From positions 3,601,001-3,665,000 of the forward strand of contig NZ_JAQFIL010000001.1 of assembly GCF_029504655.1 (NCBI RefSeq): 64,000 nucleotides of DNA, written 5' to 3'. Of this stretch, positions 9,992 through 18,361 are shown one piece after another. The position numbers were made by a program, and so were the translations under genes. This stretch comes from Catalinimonas alkaloidigena (GTDB lineage Bacteria > Bacteroidota > Bacteroidia > Cytophagales > Cyclobacteriaceae). Each line of letters begins with the position of its first letter. The first letter of the stretch is position 1. The notes beneath the pieces are model-generated. The model saw only the letters and a program-made list of their open reading frames with translations, was not told the DNA's origin and did not search any database.

Positions 9992-10349
9992 ATGTTTATT
10001 GGATATGTCCGCCCATTGCATGGTGCGTCTCTATTGTGGATCAAGGCTTGAATTTACAGAATGACGCATTAGAAAAATCTGGGTGCGACCACTTCTTTGA
10101 AGATTTCCCGGAGCCACAGCCGAACGCTCTGGCCTGGCAAAACTGAAAGAACAACTTAGGTCAGGAGATACTTTGGTAGTATAGAGATTGGATTGGTCCG
10201 TCATGGAATGATGGGTAGGAACTTACGAAATCTGATTGAGTAGGTCACCTGGTTGGAAAGTGAAGGCATTGCTTGTAAAAGTTTGCAGTAACCTATTGAC
10301 ACTACGGGGTCGCCCAGACTACTTCCGGAGGCAAGCTCATTTTTCAGGG
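9992..10349 (+). pseudogene. Serine site-specific recombinase (Tn3 resolvase/invertase type), decayed
   Basis: The plus strand from ATG 9992 reads in shifting frames as the catalytic domain of a small serine recombinase: MFIGYVR, then a segment equivalent to LDLQNDALEKSGCD, then ATAERPGLAKLKEQLRSGDTL, then a RLDRLGR-like block, NLRNLIE, TWLESEGIA and finally SGGKLIF. Several indels and stop codons break it. In the first block the position that normally carries the catalytic Ser (RVST) reads RPLH or similar, so that residue is lost. The C-terminal HTH part is missing; the relic ends where the IS5-type fragment begins. It has a close relative on the opposite strand at 10598-10853. Confidence 0.6.
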
Positions 10350-10610
10350 GACGCATAGGCTGTTTCTGATAAATGGTTTTTGAAGTATCGCCGGACGAAA
10401 GCTAGCTTGACCATTGCTAAGAAATTGACGGTTAGTTTATCGTAGCGTGTAGCAATCCGGCGGTATTCTTTCAGATATCCAATGGACTGCTCTACGCTGG
10501 TCCGCTCTTTATAGATAACTTTATTGAAGCGAGCTCGCGGTCCCTTTTTTCGTCGTTTGGTTCCTGGACATTGTTTCTTTCCGGGTATCATCGCTTTGAT
10601 ATCTCTTTCT
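10345..10610 (-). mobile_element. IS5-type DDE transposase, C-terminal fragment
   Basis: On the minus strand an open frame encodes KAMIPGKK, a basic linker, then YKERTSVEQSIGYLKEYRRI and ATRYDKLTVNFLAMVKLA. The glutamate in the VEQSIGYLKEYRRIATRYDK block corresponds to the last acid of the DDE triad. The N-terminal two thirds of the transposase and the left end of the element are absent. Its frame is fused at the 5' side to a resolvase fragment, and the join falls in the text LEERDI, which fits both protein families. No terminal inverted repeats or target duplications were identified. Confidence 0.65.
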
Positions 10611-10853
10611 TCTAGATAGTTCAACCAGTAAATAAGATCTTTGAGAGAACGACCTAGATGATCTAATCTCCCTGCCACTAATGAATCACCTTCCTTTTAT
10701 AGATCTTTAACCTTCTCCAGGACTGGGCGCAGATCAACAGAACTGCTAATAGTATCTTCTATGATTTTTTCATAACCCAGCATTCTTAAGCACATCTTGC
10801 TTTAGGTTTAAATTTTGGTCAATAGTTGAAACTCAGGCGTAACCTATTTTCAT
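10598..10853 (-). pseudogene. Second serine recombinase relic, 5' part only
   Basis: From ATG 10853 the minus strand reads MKIGYA, a TGA in place of the Arg codon, VSTIDQNLNLKQDVLKNA, a one-base slip, GYEKIIEDTIS, VDLRPVLEKVKDL, a TAA, and then GRLDHLGRSLKDLIYWLNYLEERDI. This is the N-terminal catalytic domain of a Tn3-type resolvase; the VST carries the catalytic Ser, so this copy kept it. Two in-frame stops and one frameshift make it dead. It is cut off where the IS5-type fragment starts. The last third is still open and forms one continuous frame with the transposase tail. Confidence 0.65.
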
Positions 10854-10942
10854 AATATCATAGTTAATAAACCCTAATTTAAAGGATTTACCTTTACTTA
10901 GATATTTTTGGAAATGTTTAAATCAACTGATGGGAATAAAAC

Positions 10943-11760
10943 AGAGAACAACATGTTATTTCAGAAAAAACATGAACACTAACACACATTGCCTCATTGT
11001 AATACAACAAAAATTATCAGAAATGGTCATGGCGCTCATACTGGAAAACAGAAATTTATCTGCAATATATGTAGGGCATATTTCGTGGAGCATGGCCAGG
11101 ATTGGTACATTGAGTAAGAGGAACGAAAATGATTGACCGACAACTTTTAGAAAAAATCTTTTTAACTGTTCCACAGCGGGAGATATTTGCCGTGTTATGC
11201 AAGTAAGGCTGACTTGGCTCATAAACTATGTTAACGAAAAGTACAGCAATCTGGCCAAGGATATGTAATAGAGTTATTCAAATAAGTACAGGCATAAAAA
11301 AGGCCGTTTATACGTACGTATGGGCCTCTACAAGCCGAGGGGGGAGTGCCCCCCACATGTGGACGTTTGTGAAAAGTCGGTTGAATAAAGTAAGGTTATC
11401 AGTTTCAATGCGAGAATCTTAATGGAAGCTAATTCACAAAAGATTTTGTCTTTTCATCTGGGCGGTCTCTTAGGATGAAAGAAGTGCCAGAGCAGTACTT
11501 AAAAAGGTGTCATTTTATATTAGAAAACACGCTCTACTTTGTTCCGATGCCTGGAAAGCATACCAGAAAGTCACAAATCCGGAAAGACATATTTTCCATG
11601 ATAATAAAAGCCTTACAAACAAACTGGAAGCTTTTAATAATTTCATGAGGCAGCGTTGTTCTAGATTAGTTAGAAAGACAAAGGCTCTTTCAAAAAAAGT
11701 AAAATCATGAAGGAGCAATTCGTAACTTAATACAACATTATAATCAGTCTTTATCGGTAA
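10943..11760 (+). mobile_element. IS1-family transposase relic
   Basis: Pieces of an IS1-type transposase can be followed across three frames. They are a zinc-finger start (CPHC recoverable with one slip, then GHGAHTGKQKFICNICRAYFVEH) and, at the 3' end, CSDAWKAYQKVTNPERH, NKLEAFNNFMRQRCSRLVRKT and LSKK. The RQRCSRLVRKT block is diagnostic of the family. The middle is riddled with stops. A perfect GGGGGG-AGTG-CCCCCC hairpin at 11338-11353 is unlike the AT-rich surroundings and may be a later insertion or decay product. Terminal inverted repeats were not found. Confidence 0.65.
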
Positions 11761-11782
11761 AATTATAACACTACCGATTCAC

Positions 11783-14228
11783 TCATATCTTTATATCAAG
11801 GGTTATATAAAAATTTCTACCAGGGGAAGGAATGATCCCAGGTCCGGGATAACCAGTAGCTCTACGGGTAAAGTACATATTATCCGTTAGGTTATTGATG
11901 CCAGTTTCTATTTGCGCAAATTTATAATTATACCTAATGGAAAGGTCTACAACATCATATGCCGGAATAATACCATCTACGCCACTGGCAACGCTCTTCG
12001 TATTTGTGGCTTCCGAGAATTGTTCTTCCACAAAAGTATACTGTAAACTACCAGAAAAATTCTTGTACCCATAAGTTATTCCTGCTTTGAGATTTACAGG
12101 TGGTACTAACTCCACTTTTTTATCTCTGAAAGCAGACTCCTGCGAGGCAATATATCTTCCCTGAATCATAGCTCCATTCAGAAATACTGACAGTTCTGAA
12201 GGTGATTCCTCACCAAAAATTAAGGATCCGGCTTTAAACTCAGTATAAGATTCTATTCCCAGCGTATAAGCATCAGATACATTGGTGCGGTAGCGGAAAG
12301 CCCTCTCACCGAAGAATGGGTCTATCTCTTTCATCCAGATGGCTCCGATTCTGTTATTGTAACGCAGGTAAAAAAGACTCCAGTCGAAGGTGAGTAATTG
12401 TTTGACAGTACCCCGTATTCCCAAATCAGCGTTAAAGCCCTTTTCATCCTCTAGCTGTTCATCCACCTTAAGATTGGGATTGTTGACCCTCAAATCATTA
12501 AAATTGATGGCACGGTAATTTTGTGAAATATTACCATACACCTCTATGTCATCAGATGGTTTGTAGCTTACCCCTACCCCGGCTAATAGGAAACTCCGAG
12601 CCCTGGCCCTTTGCTCGTAAATGGTTGTATCAAAAATCACGTTACCCGCTAAATCTTGTAGCATCTGACGATAATACCCCTCGCTTTGGGTATTTATATA
12701 CTCCGCCCTGAGTCCGGGAGTGATGCTCCATTGAGAGCTAATATTGAAAATGTTTTCGGCAAAAAAAGCAATATTACGGGAAGGAAAAGTAAAGTCAGAG
12801 TCCTCCAGCTGTTCAGGGTGCAGAAATTCAAAAGTAGGCTCATCGCTATTGTTGCCTTCACCCTGTCTTTTCTGGGTATTGCCTTCAAAATAGCGCAGGC
12901 CAAAAGCCAGTGCTTGAGGTTTATTGGCCAGTTGATAGCGGTGAAGGACTCTTAATTCACTGCCAAAGTTCTGGTAGTCATCCCAAAGCAGATTGCGGTT
13001 CATATCAGGCTGATCTGCTACTGTAACACTCTGTAAGTTGCCCAGAGCTTTCCTTGAACCTATCAGACTATAGGTTTTTAGGTTAAACTTGGTATTGGCA
13101 TTCAGCTGATATTCCAGTACGATGGCGGGAATATTCCAGTTGATCTGAAACCAGTTTCTTTCCCTGACCGATTGGCGAGGATTCTGCTCAAACATGTAGT
13201 CTGTTAGACCTCCCGGCTGCTGTGCCAGGTAGTCCATGTGGGTATATTCAAAACACAAAAACCAACGCTCTGTCAGATTGATGTTGAAGTCCGTGAAAAT
13301 AGTATTGGCTTCAAACTGTTCATTTTCCCGCCAGCCATTACCTTGTTTACGTTGGTAAAACACCAGGTAATCTGCCTTTTCAGTATGTCCGGTCACGCTA
13401 TTATAAGAGGAGAATAAGCCAAAAGACCCTACAGTATTGCGGGTTTGAAAGGTGAATGGATCACCTTCTGGTGCTCTTTTAAAAAAGGAAGTTGATCATC
13501 CCACCAAACTGGGTGCCGTATTGTAATGAAGCGGCCCCTCTCACTACTTCAATCTTTTCCAGGGATTCCATAGGAGGCGTGTAGTAACTTTCAGGATAAC
13601 CCAGGGGATCAGCGGCTATATCATAACCATTCTGCCGGGTATTGAAATTGGACGTCCGATTTGGATTGAGACCACGGCCACCAATGCCCAGTTGCAGCCC
13701 TGCCGCATCACTTTCCCAAACATTGAGTCCAGGAACATTGGCGAACACCTGCCGGGCATTATTGGTAGCGAGGTTAGCATTCAGTTTTTCAAGCCTGATA
13801 ACTTCATTTTTCTTGGCCTCATAGATCAGCGTACCTTCTACCGAGTTTAGGCGACTGATACTAAATGCTTCCTCTCTTTTTCCACTGGTTTCAACTTCAT
13901 CCAGGTAAATTTCCAGTGGCTTAAGTTCAAAGTTTATTTTCTCAACTTCTTCCGCAGCTAGCTTAACTTCAAGTTGAGGCCCCTGTAACTCCAGATAAAA
14001 AGATGCTAACGTATAGTTACCTGGCTTGACTTCCAGCGAATACCGACCTGATTCTGTAGTAAACGTCCGGTAAGCCGTATTGACCAAAAAGACTTCCGCA
14101 CCACTCACAGGCTTGCCACTGGATGCTTCTGTTACTACGCCTTTTATAATGGCATTTTGAGCCTGGGCAAATTGCAAACCAAAGACCAGACAAGTAATTA
14201 GGGCAAGTTGATAACTCAGCTTATTCAT
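11783..14228 (-). pseudogene. FecA-like TonB-dependent receptor, one frameshift
   Basis: Two adjacent frames make one receptor of about 815 residues. The first part (13479-14228) has a signal peptide ending AQAQ, a carboxypeptidase-regulatory-like domain (about 25-110) and a plug with NVWESDAAGLQLGIGGRGL and IEVVRGAASLQYG. The second part is a full barrel that ends FYITLDIKI. The frame is lost after NFLF because the coding strand has T6 followed by A4; with five Ts it would read on as FKRAPEG and join the barrel without loss. I chose the start at 14228 because its ATG overlaps the upstream stop as ATGA and directly precedes the signal peptide. The plug resembles receptors for ferric dicitrate or siderophores. 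It is the last gene of the DUF4856/imelysin/HTTM operon. The indel may be real loss, slippage or a sequencing error. Confidence 0.8.
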
Positions 14229-15568
14229 TCGTTCAGGGGTAAAATCCACCATTTATGCTGCCAGCTTCTGGGCTCAGAAGCCAGATTTACGTTTTCGTCA
14301 ATAAATTTTTTGCTGCTTCTTCCGTTCAGGCCTACATAAGCTTTGGCATAGACTTCGGCTTGTTCTACCCCCCTCTCTTGCATCTTTTCTGAAAGATAAT
14401 GTGCAAACTGAAGGATCATGTCCGGTTGTGTGCTCATCATTTTTTCCTGAACAGGGGTAAGAAATTCGGAGGGGGATATTTCCATACTACCTTCCTTCCC
14501 TCTTTCTTTTACCTTAAAAGTCACATAACCCGCTTTTTCCATCAGCATCACTCTCCAGGAAAAACGGTAGCCCTGTTCTGTCCAGAAAAGATTTCCGGGG
14601 TACAGCATGAATCGCCAGGGCAGTAGTATTTGCATTACAAAATGAAATATTAATACGCTCAAGAACCAGGAAGGCCTTACAGATTTTTTCGGCTGCTCAG
14701 TGCTTGTAAAAGCCGGCAAAAGCAGTAGCTGCCTTACTTTTTTCCAAAGGCTAATATGAAAGCGCTCTGAAAAGAAGATTAAAGTACAGCCAATCATGAT
14801 GAAAGGAAACATTCCAATCTGGAAAAGTACGGCTGTCAGCACATGAAAGGCAATGACAGTGGCATAAGCCCAAAGCCTGCTACGCTTCCAACTCAGCAAA
14901 AAAGCAATGCTTAAATCGTATATGGCTCCGAACCAGCTAAAGGCAAAAGCTACCCATCGGTAGTCAAACAGCCAACCGATCAGCGGTAGATGAGACTTAG
15001 AAGGGAGCCAAATTTTCAGGGGCATAGCTCTAATTAGCCAGTCATGGTTGAGTTTGGCAATACCGGCGTAGAAATAAACCAGCCCTAATTGCAGACAAAT
15101 AATATCAATAGTCCAGGCAGGAACTTTCAGGCACTTGATATGTGGATTTCTACAGGCATCAATTGATATCGCCCGATGAGCGGGAAGGAAGATCAGCAGA
15201 AATCCAACAATACTGATAAAATAGTAATGGTTGAGGTAGTTGGTTTTATCAAGCAACTCTACATAGGTAAAGCTTAGAAAGAAAATGATAGAACTGATAC
15301 GATAAAATGCACCCAGCAAAATTCCTAAGGCAGAAAGACCCATCACCATAAAAAGCAAGTACATGCCATCGGCACTTAGAGGCTTTATCCAGTCTACAAA
15401 ACTAAAAAAAAAGCTAGGTTGAATGTATTGTGTATAAATCCATCCGTTGACGGAAAAACGGATAATAGAATAAAGCATGACTGCTCCAAAGATTACTCTA
15501 AAGGTGATCAGAGGAGCAATATGCTTTTCTTTGTGTAAATATTCTTTAATAAAATTAGTCACCATCAT
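14225..15568 (-). CDS. HTTM-domain membrane protein, gamma-glutamyl carboxylase-like
   Basis: This 447-residue protein has the multi-pass HTTM domain shared with vertebrate vitamin K-dependent gamma-carboxylase, with about six to eight membrane spans between 20 and 290 and a soluble C-terminal tail. The block LLDKTNYLNHYYF (105-117) and the block VYFYAGIAKLNHDWL (164-178) line up with the human enzyme segments holding His160 and the catalytic base Lys218; here they are His114 and Lys172. So the active-site residues appear to be retained. Known family members oxidise a quinol and carboxylate Glu side chains, but the function of bacterial ones is largely open. The start overlaps the imelysin stop by 14 bp and the stop overlaps the receptor start by 4 bp, which indicates translational coupling in a metal-uptake-like operon. 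Confidence 0.82.
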   Translation of the reverse strand: MMVTNFIKEYLHKEKHIAPLITFRVIFGAVMLYSIIRFSVNGWIYTQYIQPSFFFSFVDWIKPLSADGMYLLFMVMGLSALGILLGAFYRISSIIFFLSFTYVELLDKTNYLNHYYFISIVGFLLIFLPAHRAISIDACRNPHIKCLKVPAWTIDIICLQLGLVYFYAGIAKLNHDWLIRAMPLKIWLPSKSHLPLIGWLFDYRWVAFAFSWFGAIYDLSIAFLLSWKRSRLWAYATVIAFHVLTAVLFQIGMFPFIMIGCTLIFFSERFHISLWKKVRQLLLLPAFTSTEQPKKSVRPSWFLSVLIFHFVMQILLPWRFMLYPGNLFWTEQGYRFSWRVMLMEKAGYVTFKVKERGKEGSMEISPSEFLTPVQEKMMSTQPDMILQFAHYLSEKMQERGVEQAEVYAKAYVGLNGRSSKKFIDENVNLASEPRSWQHKWWILPLNE

Positions 15569-16661
15569 TATCCTGGAAAGTGATCAGTACGCCAAGGGCG
15601 GAAGTCATATCCACTTTAATCAGGGCTACCAAACGCTGAATTTCCAGATAAGCCTGGTCTACTGCCTCTTTCTCCTCATTTACTGCTTCTGCTAAAGGTA
15701 AGCTCACCTCACTAGTAGCGCCTATACCATCATTCAACTGATTGATGATGGCATCAGAGAGGGGGGCTCCTTGGTAGGTAGCATCTAATGCGTCAAGATA
15801 ATCCTCCATCCCAGACTGATTCTGCTTGTTTTGATAGGTGGTTCCTGTAAAAATCTCATGAAAAGCCTGTAGACCTGCTTCTATAAAAGCTAAAGATTTT
15901 CCGCTATAAAGAGCTTCTACATTCTCAGGACGTGTTACACCCAAAGATTTCTTACCTGCCGGAATACCTACTTTTCCGTTTTTAATGATGATGTCATATT
16001 CGTAATTAAGTTCATTGACCAGTAATCCGGTAGAACTTCCTACCTCAGTACCCAGATTGCTCACAAACTCAGCTCTGTACTCCTGCCATCTCTGGTTAAC
16101 AGTAGTGCTCAACTCCTTGATTTGAGTAGATAAGTTCTGAAGATAAGCTTTACGGGCAGCTGCCAAGTTGGCATCCGCATAATAAGTTAAGATCTCACCT
16201 TGTGTTTCTCCTACACCAAATAGCAGATAATCCAGCGCAGGAAAACCTTTGGCGGCAGCATTGCTGGCGGCATCCAAATCATAATCTCCTTGCTGAATAT
16301 TGGCAGTGATTTTTTCCGTATCAGTAGGAAAGATGTTCACCTGATTACGCAGATTAACCTCCATTGCCGGACCAAATTCAAAGTAAGCTACGTACTGCCA
16401 AACTTTCCAGGCATCTAACAGGGCAGATTGGACATTCTCAAGCGTGCCTGCGGAGGGACTGTCTGAAAACCCAATGATTGCTTCATCCATCTGGTTTACT
16501 TTGACAGTAAATTCAGCATAGGCAGGAATAATTAGACCATCAGCCATATTGACCAACATGGCTTCCCGGTCGAAATTCACCTTATCACCTACCGGGTCAG
16601 TATCATCACAGGCACTGAAAAAAGTTAAAAGGAGTACAAAGTAAATTTTATGAGTTTGCAT
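15555..16661 (-). CDS. Imelysin-family (peptidase M75/IrpA-like) lipoprotein
   Basis: This protein of 368 residues has a lipoprotein signal (FFSAC, Cys18) and should sit at a membrane facing the periplasm. The family motif region reads KGFPALDYLLFG at 138-149, in the place where classical imelysins have GxHxxE; here the His is Pro141 and the Glu is Asp144, so this is a variant that probably lacks protease activity, as is thought for most of the family. Two four-helix halves are expected; the conserved WxVWQYVAYFEFGPA and AFIEAGLQAFHEIF stretches support the assignment. Imelysins are linked to iron or copper uptake. It starts 3 bp after the DUF4856 stop and overlaps the HTTM gene. Confidence 0.85.
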   Translation of the reverse strand: MQTHKIYFVLLLTFFSACDDTDPVGDKVNFDREAMLVNMADGLIIPAYAEFTVKVNQMDEAIIGFSDSPSAGTLENVQSALLDAWKVWQYVAYFEFGPAMEVNLRNQVNIFPTDTEKITANIQQGDYDLDAASNAAAKGFPALDYLLFGVGETQGEILTYYADANLAAARKAYLQNLSTQIKELSTTVNQRWQEYRAEFVSNLGTEVGSSTGLLVNELNYEYDIIIKNGKVGIPAGKKSLGVTRPENVEALYSGKSLAFIEAGLQAFHEIFTGTTYQNKQNQSGMEDYLDALDATYQGAPLSDAIINQLNDGIGATSEVSLPLAEAVNEEKEAVDQAYLEIQRLVALIKVDMTSALGVLITFQDNDGD

Positions 16662-16664
16662 CGT

Positions 16665-17744
16665 CTACAGATCGTTTTGGATACTTTCCATTTCATAGAG
16701 CTCCGCTAGAAGGTCTTTGGCACCATTCAAATCAGCAGTGCTAACCTCATAAAAGTTATTACCCAATAGCTGCTGTATTTCTTCAATTTGATCCAGGCTG
16801 ATTCGTCTGTCGGGATTGTATTTAAGGCTTTGCACAAAAGCCCAGGCCTCGGAAAGGGCATGATTTCTTAAAGCATCATCTGCAAAATTATTGAGCGCAC
16901 TATTGATATAATGGATAGCTGTTCCTGCTGAGATCATTTCCCATTTATTGCGGATGCTGTTGACCATTTCGTACTTGGTATCCATATCCCCGTTGACAAT
17001 GGCAGCACGGCCTTTGATAAAGTCATTCATGATGGTATTGGTCTCCAGCAGATCATTTCTGTCGTTACCATACTTACCCCAGAACCGGGCATCTTCGGTA
17101 TTGGAAGGGAAATCCTGAGGAACCCCCAGATAGCCAAATGCCTCGTCCCAATGGTGCTGCATGGCAGTGCCTTCACCTTCGGTAATTTCGGTATTGTCAA
17201 CTGCTGGCCCAATTTTTTCTTCACTGAAATACACAGCAGTAGCCTGGTAGTAAAAAACTGCCCCCATCAGTCCTTTTTCTATCACCTGGGTATATTCTAC
17301 ACCATTTTCATCCATCAGGTATTTTTTACTGCCGTCATTGGAGCTAACTACTCCTGCTACGCCATTACTCCCTTCCTGTGTAGCTGTGCTGGCTTCAGCC
17401 AGAGCTTCCATAAAGCCTTCAAACATGGACCGGTCAAGCTCAAAAGTTTTACTTTTCAAATCTTTTGAAGCAGTATTTAGCCCAGAATTCTCAAATGGGT
17501 TATTGAGATTCGCATACATATTTTTGAGTTTTTGTGCATCCAGAACGGCGCCTTCGTTACCGGTCTTCATATAGGTAGTCATCTCGGCCATCATATCAAG
17601 ACGAGTAGTCTGTCCACTATAGTTTACATTTTCAAAGTTGTAGGTTTCAGGTAGACTGTAAGAAACATCTTCTCCATCATCTTCACAGGATGCCATTAAA
17701 CATAAGCCAGCTATTATGAACCAGTATTTCAGTGCGTTTTTCAT
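16665..17744 (-). CDS. DUF4856 lipoprotein, first gene of the imelysin operon
   Basis: The 359-residue product has a lipoprotein signal ending MASC (Cys20). Recognisable family stretches are FENVNYSGQTTRLDMMAEM near the mature start, MQHHWDEAFGYLGVP, RFWGKYGNDRNDLL and LSEAWAFVQSLKYNPDR. DUF4856 proteins are known from Bacteroidota and are commonly encoded beside imelysins; their biochemical role has not been set. The HHWDEAFGY stretch is similar to imelysin helices, so the two may share a fold and a metal-binding task. It is the promoter-proximal gene, with a match to the phylum promoter consensus and a palindromic operator 40-90 bp upstream of its ATG. Confidence 0.82.
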   Translation of the reverse strand: MKNALKYWFIIAGLCLMASCEDDGEDVSYSLPETYNFENVNYSGQTTRLDMMAEMTTYMKTGNEGAVLDAQKLKNMYANLNNPFENSGLNTASKDLKSKTFELDRSMFEGFMEALAEASTATQEGSNGVAGVVSSNDGSKKYLMDENGVEYTQVIEKGLMGAVFYYQATAVYFSEEKIGPAVDNTEITEGEGTAMQHHWDEAFGYLGVPQDFPSNTEDARFWGKYGNDRNDLLETNTIMNDFIKGRAAIVNGDMDTKYEMVNSIRNKWEMISAGTAIHYINSALNNFADDALRNHALSEAWAFVQSLKYNPDRRISLDQIEEIQQLLGNNFYEVSTADLNGAKDLLAELYEMESIQNDL

Positions 17745-17782
17745 CTCAAATCAAGTTGTTTGCTCTAAAAGTTAAGTGTTTA

Positions 17783-17799
17783 TTTAGACTAGTTCTAAA
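17783..17799. promoter_or_regulatory. 17-bp palindromic operator of the DUF4856-imelysin operon
   Basis: TTTAGACTAGTTCTAAA has perfect 6-bp arms (TTTAGA and TCTAAA) around 5 bp. It lies 6 bp downstream of the -7 element, covering the expected transcription start, which is a classic repressor position. The half-site layout resembles DtxR/IdeR- or Fur-type metal-sensor boxes, but which regulator binds is inferred. Confidence 0.55.
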
Positions 17800-17805
17800 C
17801 GAAGG

Positions 17806-17836
17806 CAAAATTAACCCTTAGTCTGATGATTCCAAA
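17806..17836 (-). promoter_or_regulatory. Bacteroidota consensus promoter of the DUF4856-imelysin operon
   Basis: On the minus strand TTTG (17833-17836) is followed after exactly 19 nt by TAATTTTG (17806-17813), a full match to TTTG-N19-TAnnTTTG. Transcription would start near 17798 and give a leader of about 50 nt. Confidence 0.75.
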
Positions 17837-17949
17837 CCCACGCTTAAAAAAGCACGAAAACTATATGCAAAAGGACTTTTAAATAACTTAGGTTGATGTG
17901 TCTTATCCTGATTTAAAAAAGTCCTTTTCGCCCCATTTACATTATCTTT

Positions 17950-18245
17950 CTACTCACACCTTAATAATTTTGATGGGTTAGCCAATGATGCTTTGACAGT
18001 TTGAAAACTCGCTGTAATGAGGACGATAAGCACAACTATTGCTACCGGTATCAGGATCAACCACCAGGCCAAAGATATACGTAGCAGAAAGTTTGTTAAC
18101 CATTGGCTTAGGCCCTAATAAGAAACAGGCAAAGCAATTATGCTACAAATGAATATTAACTTCATATAATCGCTGGAAAGCAGTAGTAATAAACTTTGAA
18201 CAGCTCCTGCTCATCACAATACGGATGGAAATAGATATTTTAAGA
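17950..18245 (-). pseudogene. FtsX/MacB-type ABC transporter permease, C-terminal relic
   Basis: The minus strand reads SISIRIV, a one-base slip, GAVQSLLLLLSSDYMKLIF, IIALPVSY, a TAG, GLSQWLTNFLLRI, SLAWWLILIPVAIVVLIVLI and ASFQTVKASLANPSKLLR, ending at the TAG at 17950-17952. This matches the last approximately 95 residues of MacB-like permeases, with the KVLGAS loop, the two last membrane spans and the ANPxxxLR tail. The missing N-terminal part would extend into the region now occupied by the phosphodiesterase leader, so the gene was cut before or during decay. Confidence 0.65.
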
Positions 18246-18361
18246 GTTAATAATGGAAAATGATACCTTTACACATATCTACTGAATTTAACTTACAGCT
18301 AAAAAATTTAAATTTCCGTAACTGGAAAACCATCATATACTTCAAACTTACTTGACTAAAT

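Noticed and set aside
10337..10678. A 113-codon open frame on the minus strand
   Set aside because: It is a chimera of a resolvase piece and an IS5 transposase tail with a GTG start in the middle of the resolvase; annotated as two relics instead of a gene.
11338..11353. GGGGGG-AGTG-CCCCCC hairpin as a terminator
   Set aside because: It lies in the middle of the IS1 relic, with no T-run and no live gene before it.
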